Shown piece by piece: positions 53,118 through 64,000 of a stretch of DNA of 64,000 nucleotides. Under the pieces are notes generated by a model that saw only the letters and a list, made by a program, of their open reading frames with translations, was not told where the DNA came from and did no database searches. Source of the stretch: Phytophthora quininea (Eukaryota; Oomycota; Peronosporomycetes; Peronosporales; Peronosporaceae). The translations under genes and the position numbers were made by a program. Each line of letters starts with the position of its first letter. Positions within the stretch are counted from its first letter, which is position 1. The stretch lies in NCBI GenBank assembly GCA_011947345.1, contig JAAVTG010000623.1, positions 124,001-188,000 on the forward strand. Direction: 5' to 3'.

Positions 53118-56100
53118 ATGGGTGTCAGTCGGCGAGGCGCTCTGCTGGCGGTCGCTGCTGCAATCGGAGGCGTCGAGTGGTACGTCTCTTAGTGTCTTGA
53201 TGTTCTACGTCGTCTAATCTACTCGTAGATGGTCGAATCGCTCTAATCGGGCGAATATTGGCGCCATAATGACAGAATTCTGACTGCTTCTATTTTATTA
53301 CGATTATTATGCAGTTTGGAGCTGACGCAGCAGCAGCTGACCAATATCACCACAATACGCAGTGGATCGTCACTCTCCTTTGCGTTCTACAGCAACAACT
53401 CGGTGGTGACGACGCTCTCAGCCTCCGCCTTGGCACAAGAGAGTGTTTTATACCTACAAGACAATCAGCTCACGAGTATACCGGCCACGTTCTTCCAGGC
53501 AATCTACAATGTCACATACGTGTAGGTGGAATGCTATTGAAAATTATCCAGTGCTGTGGAATTTATTTAACAGTATTTGTTGCTGTGAACAGAAATATAT
53601 CGGGCAACCCGCTAACGGAGCTGGAAGCGGAGAGTTTCGCCAACATGCCGTACTTGGAGACAATATTGTATGAATTCTTAATATTGCTGATCGATAGTGT
53701 TGTGTTGCTTAACTAACTTTTTGTTTGTATTGTAGATGCATGAACACACAGATCCGGACGCTGCCGACAGATCTCGTTAGCGACTGTCCGTTGTTAGACA
53801 TGGTGGTCTTCAACCAAAGCACAATCCATACGATCGAATCACGGGCACTGGTGAATCTGCCAAACCTCGGATCAATGTGCGTTAGCATCGTTTTCATTTA
53901 GTGTCAGATATTTATGTTAACCTGCACTGTGTTTTTAGTTATTTATCACAGAATAACGTGTCGACCATCCCCGAAGATGCAGTTGTGAATGCGTCAGCGT
54001 GGCATACGCTCGATCTGAGCTACAATGATCTGTCCACTATCCCAAAAGCAGTATTTACAGCATCCTCGTCGTGGAAAGCTCTGGATTTCTCACACAATAG
54101 CATTTTGGAGGTCCCTCCCGGCATTCGGAGCGCGGTTGCTGATGGTTACATGTAAGTCTGGTTAGCAAGTTGTAAAGGTTCGAAACCGAGTACTAACTCT
54201 GGTGAAATGCAGCTCTTTCGACTACAACTCGATCGTGGAAGTTAACGAAAACGCATTTGCCGGTGCCGCTGCGATTCATGATTTGCGTTTGGCATCCAAC
54301 GCAATATTTACGGTCCACTCGGGCGCATTTTCAGGAATGACAGCACTGCGAAGACTGTAAGTAAATTGTTCTTACGACATTACCATTGCTTTGCTTTTGA
54401 CAAAACCGCACGCACATTCGACAGGGATTTAAGCGACAACGTGATTTCTGTTATCGATGAAGACGCTTTTCAAGACGTGGATAAGCTTGAGGAATTGAAG
54501 TTAGGCGGGAACAATATCCATCGGCTCACATTATCATCGGTACCGAGCCAATTGAGGCGTTTGGAGCTGCAGGGAAACTTGTTAGATCTCATGCCAGACT
54601 TTCCAGATGACTTCATAGGCCCGCACCTCGAATACCTGTACGCACTGTCCTCTCTTTCAAGGGATTACCACGCGAATAACCGTGCTGTGTGGCAATGTAC
54701 AGGAACATGAGCCGCAACTACCTGTGGTCGATCGCGACGAACGATGCTCTCAGACCCTACACAGGCCTCGTAATCTTGTACGTCAGGATGATGGCAATAC
54801 TGATGCTTTATTTCCTAACCGTTTTGCTATTGGTCGTAGGGATCTAAGCAACAATCATCTGGTGAATTTTTCGTCCGCAGTGTTTGACCCAATCATGAGT
54901 ACTATTGAAGAAATGTAAGTGATATCCCAATAAATTGGGCGAGAAGTCTTACTGACGTGGTTGGTTTGACAGGCACTTCGACTACAATCTCATCACTTCC
55001 ATCCCCAGGACAAACTTTGTGTCTCTAGTAAAGAACTTGCTGACCAATGTGTAAGTAATCGTGTGTTCATTAGCACAATCATATTTTCTGACGGCATGAT
55101 TGCTTAGGACTTTGGAGGACAATCCGGGTATAGGATGGTCCTCAGACGTTGACATGCGGAACAATTGTCCGAATGGAAGTATCTTTGAAGAGATCGATAT
55201 GGGCGTGACTTCTACTGGCTCGGCGTCTGCTACAAACGTGGCACTCTATGGTTGTATTCAGTGTATCGCCGGAACGTACCATGATAACTCGACGGGGACG
55301 TGTGTGTCGTGTAGCACGGTGTCCGAACGTGCGTATGCAGACGAAGATGGCGCCACAGTGTGTCAGTATTGTCCCTATTCATCCGATTTACTTGCTGACC
55401 GCAAGGCGTGCAGAGATTTTCAGTGTAATGTTGTCTGTTGGCTCACGCTATCGATGGCAATAGCGATCCCTGGTGTGATTTTCAGTAGCAAGTTTTTGCT
55501 GTATCTGATCATGAAGAGCTCCAAGCGAACGCGGAAAATGGACATCAAAGAGCAAGAAGATATGAATGACTGGCGAATGGGTCTCATGATGCATCAGTTG
55601 GCTGAGCCCATGAGCCCAAATGACTCACTGCTTGACGACGACGTTGATGTCGAGGCTTCGGACCGCGGAGAAGTGCCCATCCGTATTTATGACCTCCCAG
55701 AAGAGACCAAAGACTTAGTGCTGAGTACATTGCGAGATTACTTTCAAATTCGCAAGGAAAAACGCTGGCGTGCGCTCTCCCCAGACGAGCAAGAAGCCAA
55801 GCGGGAATGGAACGATGTGGAGTGGGAAACTTTCCACATGCATCGGATTCTGAGTCGCAGCTACAACGGGGAAGTGTTTCTCGGCGATTACTGTGGCACT
55901 CATGTGGTTGTGAAGCGAATGATGACTCTACGCTTCGAAGTGAAGGAACTGGCGGATACTATTAAAGACGTAGAACTCATGTGTACACTCAGCCACCCCA
56001 ACATTGTGGTGTGTCTGGGGACGATGTGGTCTGATCCCGAACACTTGTGCGTCATCTCCGAGTACGTAAAGGGCGGCGATCTGGCCACCGTACTCGAGGT

Positions 56101-57093
56101 AGAGGCGCTAGACCGCCCCAACAGAAACGAATCGTCCTTCAGTCGGAGATCTGCCTCGTTCGTCTTGTCCCCACTCGCAAATTTACCTCGGCCTGGCGAA
56201 GATAACGTCTCCACTCCGACTCAAGCTAGGACCTATGGCTTATCAAGAACGTCACTAGTAGCGCGTTTCCAAATGGTGCTGGACATCTGCAAAGCTCTCG
56301 TGTACGCACACGAAAGGGGGATTTCCACAGTGACTTGCGTAGTCGGAATGTGTTAGTGACCGAGCGTTTTAGATGCAAGATTGGAGACTTTCGACATCAC
56401 AGTCGCGACGACACACACCACGCCACGCGTGTGCTTCTTGTGGAAGCACCAAGTGCACAGGAGTCCGAGTCGGAGGACGACGGGGTAGACATGGAAGGCG
56501 TGCGCTTCCTGCAACCCGAAGGGGACGCACAGAAGTCGCCCGAGTTGTCGCTTCCTCTGGTCGCTCCCGAAGTGCTGCATCACAATTCTCGCCATCTTGG
56601 CGCCGACATCTACGGCGTCGGAATTCTCATGCTACAGGTTTGGTTCCATCCTTACGTTCTCTTTCAGAACGACGGACCGCGTGATGGCTTCGAGGAGCAC
56701 CACCGAACGAAAAAGATTCAGCTTAGCCTCGACGTCCACGAAGAAGAAACCAAGAGCGACAATCCTGGCAAGGAAGAACCAACCCTCCCACGAACAGCGA
56801 GTGCAGTACAGAAAAACAAACAGCACAATGCTGCAATGCGCCATTTCATGAGCAAGCTCCGCATGCTCGCGAACGTTGGCAACTCCGAGGCTGACGCGGA
56901 TGAAAGTAGCTTTGGAACGACAACCACTTCATCAGGATCGCTGTCCTTGTCGCTATCTTCCTCATCAGCGATTGTCGACAAACTAACTGGAGCGATTGAA
57001 GATTGTCTCCACAGTGATCCAAAGAAGAGACCGACGGCGAAGAAACTCGTTGGGCTCTTCCAACTTTTCCTGGATGAAATCAATGCCAGCTGA
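53118..57093 (+). CDS. LRR receptor-like TKL kinase 4, probable pseudokinase
   Basis: Starts at ATG 53118 (MGVSRRGALLAVAAAIGGVE), a signal peptide, with exon 1 ending at 53179 and exon 2 starting at 53315. At least eight short exons carry one LRR each (VLYLQDNQLTSIPATFF; WHTLDLSYNDLSTIPKAVF; LRRLELQGNLLDLMPDF). A cysteine-rich module (CIQCIAGTYHDN...CVSCSTV...CQYCP, like GCC2/GCC3) and a transmembrane helix (WLTLSMAIAIPGVIFSSKFL) follow. The kinase domain lacks a normal glycine loop (RSYNGEVFLGDY), has HSDLRSRN in the catalytic loop and GDFRHH in place of DFG. One T is missing in the T-run 56322-56324. It differs from the three kinases at 27-37 kb in orientation and domain make-up. Confidence 0.8.
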
Positions 57094-57218
57094 GCGAGTA
57101 GCTAGGATGTTCGTGCAGTGTCGCCATTGAGAATTGCCGCGTCCCTGTCTGGGACGCGTAATGGCGTCTGCGATGTTTGTAGTACTCATCTAACTGTCGG
57201 ATAGAGAGCTTGCGGTCG

Positions 57219-57235
57219 GCTCATTTTGCTTTTAG
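57219..57235 (+). promoter_or_regulatory. Initiator element of PCMT gene 1
   Basis: GCTCATTTTGCTTTTAG closely matches the oomycete initiator consensus and lies 14 bases before the ATG at 57249, supporting that start. Confidence 0.6.
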
Positions 57236-57248
57236 CCTGGAGAAGCGC

Positions 57249-57995
57249 ATGGCATTTACTCCGTCGAGAATGTCCTTCTGGTCGAACGGCTCGTCGAGCA
57301 TGCAAGGGTTGGCGTCGATTTTGAAGCGCAAGGGTGTCGTACAGTCCGACGCAGTGTTCAACGCGATGGCGCGCACTGACCGCGCCAAGTACATGGCTCA
57401 GGTCGAGACCCCCGACGGCGGACACGTCGGCGAGCTATCTGCTTACCAAGACTCTCCGCATCCCATCGGCTACCATCAGGTCATCTCAGCGCCACATATG
57501 CATGCTCACGCGATGGAGCTGGGCTATGCCGCGATCAAGGACGTCAACCAGCCGCGGATCTTGGACGTCGGAGCTGGGTCTGGATACCTGACGGCGAGCT
57601 TGGGCCGGATGGTAGAAGCCCAAGGCGGACGCGTCTTCGGTGTGGAGATTGTGCCTGGACTGGTGCAGTTTGCCAAGAAGAACATCCAAATGGCGGATGG
57701 CGATCTGTTGGACCGAGGCATCGTGTCGATTCGTTGCAATAATGGATGGGACGGTCTTCCGAACGAAGCTCCGTTCCACTACATCCACGTGGGAGCTGCT
57801 GCCGAGTCGCCTCCGCAGGCGCTGATGGATCAGCTCGCCAACGGTGGGCGCATGGTGCTGCCTCTGGACGAACCTCGCGGCGGCCAAATGTTCGTGGAGA
57901 TCACTCGCAACGGCAACAGCTACTCCCAGCGCCGACTGTTTGGCGTCTGTTACGTGCCACTGGTGCGAGAGCGCAAGTCGAGCATGGGAGCATGA
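57249..57995 (+). CDS. PCMT1: Protein-L-isoaspartate O-methyltransferase 1
   Basis: 248 residues from ATG 57249. It methylates isoaspartyl residues with S-adenosylmethionine and so starts repair of damaged proteins. The family landmarks are present: RTDRAKYMAQ, ISAPHMHAHAMEL, the SAM-binding loop ILDVGAGSGYLTASLGRMV, VEIVPGLVQFAKKNI, NGWDGLPNEAPFHYIHVGAA and GGRMVLPLDEPRGGQ. Intact single exon as read, slightly longer than animal enzymes at the N-terminus. It lies in tandem with a second PCMT gene 480 bases downstream. Confidence 0.9.
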   Translation: MAFTPSRMSFWSNGSSSMQGLASILKRKGVVQSDAVFNAMARTDRAKYMAQVETPDGGHVGELSAYQDSPHPIGYHQVISAPHMHAHAMELGYAAIKDVNQPRILDVGAGSGYLTASLGRMVEAQGGRVFGVEIVPGLVQFAKKNIQMADGDLLDRGIVSIRCNNGWDGLPNEAPFHYIHVGAAAESPPQALMDQLANGGRMVLPLDEPRGGQMFVEITRNGNSYSQRRLFGVCYVPLVRERKSSMGA

Positions 57996-58477
57996 TGGGG
58001 TTTGGGCCATGAAGGAGCACGAGATCGAGATGGTTGAGAAGATGCAGTACTCAAGTCTCTTTTTGCAGGAGGTCCAGTGGATACCGTTCGTCTACAACTT
58101 CAACTTGATTACTTGAATTTTGTATGGGATGTAGCATCATTTCCGTTTCGTAGCGTCTGGACAGGAAGCTGCCTCCATGTCTCCATGAACTCTCTCGACG
58201 ATTGTCTTATCCCAGCTAGCTCTGCTGTCAATATTTTTAGTCGATTTTCCGGCCAGGCTCGAGGCTCCGCTTCTTCTGTTCTTGTGGCATCGCAACCGGA
58301 TGCACTGGCCTCCATCGCTTTCGGGACAGCGTCGTGCAGCCTGTCGATGGTTCTTCTTAATCTCATTCGCGAACATCCAACCAAGCTGAGAACTGCATTG
58401 CGCCTCGATTGCTTCCACAGCACTCACGCTGTGAGAACCTCCGGAACCAATAGAGCAACTCGAAGAAAGCGGAGACC
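57996..58477. other. Intergenic between the two PCMT genes
   Basis: Open frames here (for example 58077-58589) have no motif. The plus-strand frame just after the PCMT 1 stop is short. It should hold the terminator of PCMT 1 and the promoter of PCMT 2. Confidence 0.35.
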
Positions 58478-59321
58478 ATGGCGGCGGCGTTCCGTCAGTG
58501 GCCCTGCAGTTCATCAACCAACGAAGGTCTCGTCCGAAACTTGCAAAAGGCTGGAGCTATTCGCTCGACTGCCGTCTTCGATGCCATGAAGCGCACAGAT
58601 CGAGCTCGCTTCGTCCCAAGAGAGCTCTGTGAAGACGCCTATCAAGACACTCCGTGTCCTATCGGATTCAGGCAGACCATCTCAGCACCGCACACGGTAA
58701 GAAACACGAAACCTGCCTGCTTGCAAGTCTCTAATAGTGATGTCTGCAGCATGCACATGTGCTGGAGCTGGCCTATTCATCGATCGAAGGTGTCAACAAG
58801 CCGCGAGTGCTGGATATTGGCGCTGGGTCTGGTTACCTGACTGCAGCTTTCGCTCGACTCGTGGACGATGCTGGTGGCCGAGTGTTTGGCCTGGAACTGC
58901 TGCCTGCGTTGACTCAATTTGCTCGGAAGAACGTGCAACACGCAGCGCCCGACCTATTGGAGCGTGGTGTGCTGTCATTGCACTGCTACAACGGCTGGCA
59001 GGGGCTTCCGAATGAAGCACCTTTCCACTTCATTTTTGTTGGGGCAGCAATGTCTGCTCCTCCACAGACTTTACTTGATCAACTTGCTGACGGCGGACAG
59101 CTTGTGGTGCCTGTTGATGACCGCGCGGCGGCCAAATACTGACGAGCGTCACACGCCGTGGGTCCAGCTTCATCCACCGCAAGCTCATGCCGACCTGTTT
59201 TGTTCCGCTGATCCGTGGCGAGATCGCCAAGAAGCGACGAGGATTGGGCTTTGGAGGAGACAAGGAAGTCCCCGGAGGCAAGGTGCTTCGCATCACACAG
59301 TCCTTCCGTGCTGTAAGATAA
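58478..59321 (+). CDS. PCMT1: Protein-L-isoaspartate O-methyltransferase 2 (one frameshift)
   Basis: Exon 1 from ATG 58478 (MAAAFRQWPCSSSTNEGLVR) and exon 2 from 58750 join across a 53-base intron (58697-58749), giving ISAPHTHAHVLELAYSS. The SAM loop is VLDIGAGSGYLTAAFARLV, followed by FGLELLPALTQFARKNV, NGWQGLPNEAPFHFIFVGAA and GGQLVVPVDDRA. Near 59125 one G must be restored to continue as GGQILTSVTRRGSSFIHRKL and end at 59321. Without it the product stops at 59142, missing the C-terminal strand. Unlike its tandem neighbour it has an intron exactly inside the SAPH-HAH motif. Confidence 0.85.
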
Positions 59322-59413
59322 AGAGTCAAACAAGTATTGTCGTGATCGAGAAGTGAAGAAGTAGCGTGGGTAAAGAATTCTAAACTATTTCCTATCGCTA
59401 GAGTTACCGCAGT

Positions 59414-61750
59414 TTATGCGTCAAGCACATTGTGCAATTGCTCGACGAAGTACTGGATCTCGTCGATCTGAATCTCCATGACGGCACTGGTGAAGCCGTC
59501 CTGGCGGAAGTTGGCTCCCGTCTCGCCTGCTGCCAACTTGAAAGCGGTTCCCAACGTGCTGTTCAAAGCGACACAAGTTAGTGGTCAAAGTCACGGCAAC
59601 AAGCAGCAAGTATAATACGCCTCACTTCCGGTGGATCTCGCCTGGTGTGGATGGACACGTGAGCCCAACAATGAGAAAGCAGTTCTGCGCTGGGTTGCGT
59701 GTGATCAGCACCAGCGGCACGATATTCTTGTTGGTTACGTGCTCCTCTTCCTCCGCGTCTCCGCCTTCTCCGTTCTCTCCTTCTTCGCCCTGAGGTTTCT
59801 TCTTAGCAGGCGCGTTAGGGCCGCCCCATTTCCCACTAGCGCGATGCACGTTCAGCAAGAAGAGAGCCAACTGAGTGAGCACGTTCGCGTTGGCGAAAAG
59901 CTCCTGCTCACGCTCAGGTACGTTTAGACAGACGTATCGGAAGTGTTTGACACGCACGAGCAGTTTGCGCTCCATGATGGACAGCCCCACACGCACAATC
60001 GCCTGTTTGAGTGACATGGCCACCTTGATGCCGCTTTCCATGAGGCGACTGGAAGTCACGGACTGGCACGTGAGCGCTGTGTGGGCCAGCATGAAATTCT
60101 GCTGACGGAAGTCGTCTTGAGGGGACTCTGTCTCGTTATCTGCTGCTACCTTGTCGTCTTTGCCCTTCTCGGTACTAGTATTACTGCCGTTTAGAGTGGT
60201 GGACATGATATCGTCAAGAGCAAACAGGTTTGTCAAGACGTTGTGGTTTTGGTGCTGCGTCTCAGCCTCAAAGACAGTAGCGACATAGCTTTCGGGAGCT
60301 TCCAACAGAGCCTGCAGTCCGTACACAGCGTCAGCCGCGCACAGCTGGTACTGGAAGGCAAACGTGCGCTTAAACGACCCGTAGAAGAGGTCGTCGAGCC
60401 CGAATTCAGGCGCCATTTCTTGCGTCTTCTCTCGAAGCATCTGCTTCATCTCTAACGGCATGTACGAAAACTTTTGCTGGCTTTGTCTTAATGAAAAGCC
60501 CATTCGCGCAAGGAATACGTGCAGCGCGGTGTCTCCTGCGCCACTTCCATGAGCCCCGTGGCATTCCGAGCTCCGACACGTCGTGCCTGATCCTGGTAGA
60601 GTCCAAGCTTGGAAGCGACGTAGTCCGAGTAGTACATGGCGTCGTACAGCGACCAGTGGCGGTAGCACATGAAGCGGTACTCTTCTTCAAAGCCAATCTT
60701 ACCGTCATCGTATCCAGGGTGTCGATCCTCCTCAGCATTAGCTCCTGGTCCGCTGGAAGGCGTCGGCGCATCAACAGCCAGCACCTCATCCTGGAACCTC
60801 GTAACCATAAGGTTGTAATTGTCCACATCGATTTCCTCCATCACAAACTGCTTGGTCAGTCCTACAATGGCGTACCAGAGCAGATCTCTTTGGGCGCTGT
60901 TCACTTGTTGCGCTAATTCAAAGGCAACGGTAGCTGCAGGAGCGCCATGGAATGAACCTCTGTAGTACCTCAAGATCTCCTCTCTCCGTCGTCTTTTAGC
61001 CATAATAGCCGTCTCCATTGGCTCGTCAGTATCAACGGAGTGAATCTCCTGTTCTTTCCTCCTCTTGGGAGACTGCTCCATGGCTTCATCGTCCTCCTCC
61101 TCCTCGTCTCTCTTTCGCTTATCATTGTCCGTCACTTCACTGCCGTCTTTTGTATCCTCCGTGTCTTGTGTCTCTCCAAACTCTGCTTCTTCCGTATCAA
61201 ATTCTACTTCAGCTTCTCCTTCGCTCTCTTCTTCTTCCTCCTCTTCCTCCTCCTCCTCTTCTTCTTCTTCAAAGTCTTCTACCTCTAAATCTGGTCCAAA
61301 CGCTGGATACTCTTCCAGATCTAAAGCCCCGTCGTCAAACACCACAATCTGCTGGTGCTCGTCGTAGATATTGGCCAAGTGGATGGGTCTGTGGCTGTCC
61401 AAAATGTAGCACTTAATATGGGTCGGAAGCGCCAGCAGCTTGGCCACGTCCACGATTGCGCCGCAGTTGAGCATCACCACGGACCGCAGCTCTCCTGCGC
61501 CCCGTAACGTCCCGTCGGCGCCTCGGATTCTCGTCTCCCGCGCCTGTAAAACGTCCTCGTAGCCCCGTACAGCTAATAAGGAGTAACTCAACATGTCGGC
61601 GCGTAGCAGCCGCGTGAGGATCTCCGCAGCGCACAGTGCGTCGACGTCCAAGGCCACGAGGATCAGGACGCTGCAGGCCCCACCGCTCTGCAGCGCGTCG
61701 TGCTTGATCTGCCCGTACGCGGCGTGGAACTCCTCGCGAGGCCACAGCAT
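59414..61750 (-). CDS. CDC45: DNA replication initiation factor CDC45
   Basis: Starts at ATG 61750 (MLWPREEFHAAYGQIKHDAL). CDC45 is part of the CMG helicase with MCM2-7 and GINS and descends from the RecJ/DHH fold. Visible signatures are SVLILVALDVDALCAAEILT, LLALPTHIKCYILDSHRPIH, a very acidic insertion (a long run of Glu near 61.22-61.27 kb), KRRRREEILRYYRGSFHGAP, LWYAIVGLTKQF, EYRFMCYRHWSLYDAMYYSD and YVASKLGLY. One G must be restored near 60535 to pass to HVFLARMGFSLRQSQQKFSY. A 67-base intron (59625-59559) leads to the last exon, FKLAAGETGANFRQDGFTSA...VEQLHNVLDA. About 730 residues. Confidence 0.92.
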
Positions 61751-62280
61751 TCTGGAGGTGCTTTTTCAATGGAAAAGTAACGTGAAAATATGTTTCCCGC
61801 CAATTTTCGTCAAGTTGCAGTTTGTAAATGAAAATGCTTTGCTCATGCCGCTGACGTGTGAAGCATGCGTCGGCAATCCACAACGTGAATGCACTTTAGC
61901 AAAGCTTAATGCTGCTACTGCTGCAACAGTTGCCAACAGCCTTTGCAGGAAACCCACAACAAGCTTTTATGCTAGGTAAAAAAAAACTTCTTCAAAATAC
62001 TCTCTGCATGAGCGCACCAACGCTGCTGCAGTCCTTCCTCCACGGCAAATGGATTCTCGCCGACGAATCTGCTTGCACATGACCATGACAGGCGCTGTTG
62101 ATGGCAACATTCCGCCTGCATCCTGCGCCTGCGTCAGCTACAAAGCATACAAAGCATCTGGTGGCAAGATAGTTCAACAAGACGACGCGGCTTCACTCCG
62201 GCGTAACGCCCGTTGCGCCTCCACGTGGACTGCGCCATTCCCCGATCTTCCCCGCAAGCGTCACCCTCAGTATCCCAAGA
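61751..62280. other. Divergent intergenic region
   Basis: Lies between the starts of CDC45 (minus) and the DUF4833-like gene (plus). An in-frame ATG at 62049 would extend the latter by 77 residues of unlikely composition. Contains an A-run at about 61979-61986. Confidence 0.4.
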
Positions 62281-62782
62281 TGTCGCTCGACTTTTCCAAG
62301 GTGGAGAACAACCCCGTGCCGCTCATCGCCGACAAGCACAACGCCAACGTGGCGTTCGTCGTCTACCGCAACAAGAACAAGAACGTCGTGGTCTACGCCG
62401 CGCGGCTGCTCGAGGACGGGTCGCTGGACCCGGAGAACCCGCTGGATGTGTACTGGATCATGTTCGAGCAGGACGGCGCCCCCGCGAGGAGCTCAACCTG
62501 ATCGAGCGCAACACGGCGTACGGCGCCAGCGTCAAGCCCCGCGAGGGCCACCCGGGCGAGTTCGAGGTGACGCTCACGTCGCTCAAGGACCGCGTCATCT
62601 ACCTGTCGGTCAAGGACGGCAAGATCGTGGGCCGCGGCACCATCAACGGCAAGGACAACTGCACGCTGGAGCGCGTGTTCGTGTACTCGACCACGTCGTG
62701 GGGCATGCCTAAGGTGCAACACATTGAGATCCACGGCAAGGACGCCGACGGCAACGACATCATGGAGAAGAAGCTGCCCTAA
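62281..62782 (+). CDS. DUF4833-like conserved protein (one frameshift)
   Basis: From ATG 62281 (MSLDFSKVENNPVPLIADKH). Next come NVAFVVYRNKNKNVVVYAAR, ENPLDVYWIMFEQDG and, after restoring one C in the C-run 62479-62483, REELNLIERNTAYGASVKPR. It continues FEVTLTSLKDRVIYLSVKDG and ends MPKVQHIEIHGKDADGNDIM with a stop at 62782. The pattern (RxxNxNVVVYxAR, NPLDVYWI, IERxxAYG) is that of the uncharacterised DUF4833 family, as far as I recall it. About 167 residues, cytosolic, GC-rich codon use like a highly expressed gene. Function unknown. Confidence 0.75.
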
Positions 62783-63004
62783 GTGTTGCAGGGAATCTCA
62801 CGCCCAAGTTTGCACTTCGTGGCAACAAAAGCTTCATTTCACGTTAAAAAATGTAATAGAAAAAAGTCAAAACGTTGTGAAGATGCAGCGAGTATTCTTG
62901 GTGACGTCCTGCAGAGGAAACGTTACTCCTTTCATCGCTGCATTTAGAATTGTTTTGTGGTGGGCTTGCTTCCAAGCACTTCATGCTTTTGCGGGGTTGC
63001 GACC

Positions 63005-63862
63005 ATGACGGATGTGGAAGACTCGGCCGTGAACGACTTTTTGTTGATCCTGGAAGAGCATCGCAAGAACTGTGAGCGTCAGGGGAAATATGTCGAGGCC
63101 GAGATCGCCAAGAACCGACTGGAGGAGCTCAAAGTTCATGAAGAAAACCGACGGAAGGAGGCCATGAGGTCTCGGCAGATCGCGGAACGTCTCGGCGTTG
63201 AAGAAGCGCACATGCTCGAGTTCCAGCAGTTCAACCAAGTTTGGGACCGCAAGATGGACGAATACGAGCGCAACGTGGAAGAACTCGTAGTTAACATGCG
63301 CGAGAAACACAAGTCTGAGCTGCTCGAGTTCCAGCAGAAGATGCTGGAGAAGCACCAAAAGCCAAAGTTCTCCAAAGACCTGCTCAATCTGCGGCGTATC
63401 GAAGTACATCTCGCTCGTCAGAAAGAGTACGTACTAGTAGCAATCTCTTGTTTTATGGCGAATTAACTCGCCAGTTTGTTGCTTGTTGTAGCTACGGTGA
63501 AGCCCACAAGATCAAGTTGAAATCCGACGCACTGGAAGCGTGGGAACTTGAGAAATGGCGCAACCTCAAGCAGCAGGAAATGTTCCAACGAGAAGTGACC
63601 TTCAAGCAGCGACAGAAGCAGGATCTCGACGCACTTCAGAAGCGCATTCAATCCGGCCGTGAAGAGCAGAAAAAGCAGCGACAGATCGACCTCGAACGGT
63701 GCGTCTGCAACATATTTCTACAAAAAAATATTAAAACTAACTCGTCCGTCATGCAGTTTGTTGCAACGATACCAGAACGTGAAAGCAGAGCTGCAGCAGC
63801 AGCAAAACTTGGAGCGAATCCGACATGAAAAGTTCGTCGGAAGGCCTGGAGGCGCCAGATAA
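63005..63862 (+). CDS. Conserved charged coiled-coil protein
   Basis: Three exons (63005-63426, 63492-63698, 63757-63862) join at GT-AG introns of 65 and 58 bases, each splice restoring a smooth helix (RQKDYGEAHKIK; DLERLLQRYQNV). About 244 residues from ATG 63005. It is nearly all helix and highly charged: LILEEHRKNCERQGKYVEAE, RRKEAMRSRQIAERLGVEEA, LEFQQFNQVWDRKMDEYERN, KFSKDLLNLRRIEVHLARQK. The pattern is shared with a widespread eukaryotic family found mainly in organisms with cilia. I recall no agreed name or function, so a flagellar role is inference. Confidence 0.75.
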
Positions 63863-64000
63863 AGTTCTTACGAATAACACACGCATTTGCCATATTCACT
63901 TTTGTCGTATTTTGAACGAAAAAGCTGACTTTGTGGGTTTTTCGCTTCTCACGTCAGGGATTTCAATCTCGTCGCACCGCCTTGAACGCCTTCTTGTTCT
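63863..64000. other. Window end, nothing recognised
   Basis: Short AT-rich interval after the coiled-coil gene, cut by the window edge. Confidence 0.4.

Noticed and set aside
1..64000. tRNA or rRNA genes
   Set aside because: No cloverleaf with conserved T-loop bases and no rRNA-like stretch was recognised.

Overview
The window looks like nuclear DNA of an oomycete, most like Phytophthora or a close relative. The evidence is: dense housekeeping genes with short (about 50-115 nt) GT-AG introns; Crinkler/RHS-like P-loop NTPase genes and remnants; Ty3/gypsy and MULE transposon remnants; leucine-rich-repeat receptor-like kinases of the TKL group; and initiator-like GCTCATTnnnCAnTT elements just upstream of start codons. 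The call rests on reading the sequence only; no database search was run.

Layout. 1-9.9 kb is transposon-rich: a small basic gene (47-417, -), a decayed Ty3/gypsy element on the minus strand (about 1.19-4.83 kb), an integrase/chromodomain remnant of a second Ty3/gypsy element on the plus strand (about 5.5-6.4 kb), and a MULE with FLYWCH finger, DDE transposase and terminal inverted repeats (7756-9728). 9.9-23.2 kb holds broken Crinkler/RHS-like NTPase copies around a very large inverted duplication (arms about 12178-17220 and 17392-21121). Each arm carries one copy of a mitochondrial-looking AP2-like gene and of a long charged coiled-coil gene. 23.2-37.1 kb holds a CTP-dependent lipid kinase family gene, two convergent AGC kinases, and three same-strand LRR receptor-like TKL kinases. 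38-46.3 kb holds a nucleotide-sugar transporter, an FHA-domain gene, another RHS/Crinkler C-terminal remnant, a small secreted-peptide gene, PGS1 and an AAGAB/p34 homologue. 46.3-48.4 kb is a second Crinkler-like copy. 48.6-63.9 kb is a compact conserved block: prefoldin 5, EMC6, SMIM13-like, WW protein, PEX7, a fourth LRR kinase (probably a pseudokinase), two tandem PCMT genes, CDC45, a DUF4833-like gene and a conserved coiled-coil gene.

How the genes relate. The conserved genes serve ordinary functions: peroxisomal import, replication initiation, ER membrane insertion, cardiolipin synthesis, adaptor assembly and protein repair. The four LRR kinases are membrane receptors in design. The Crinkler/RHS-like pieces, transposons and inverted duplication form the fast-evolving part. 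One edge of the duplication falls inside a Crinkler-like coding sequence.

A caution for the whole window: many otherwise intact genes (CDC45, sugar transporter, PGS1, PCMT2, DUF4833-like, both receptor kinase sets, AGC kinase 2) are interrupted by apparent single-base deletions, mostly in homopolymer runs. I read these mainly as assembly errors, so 'frameshift' in this annotation does not by itself mean pseudogene.
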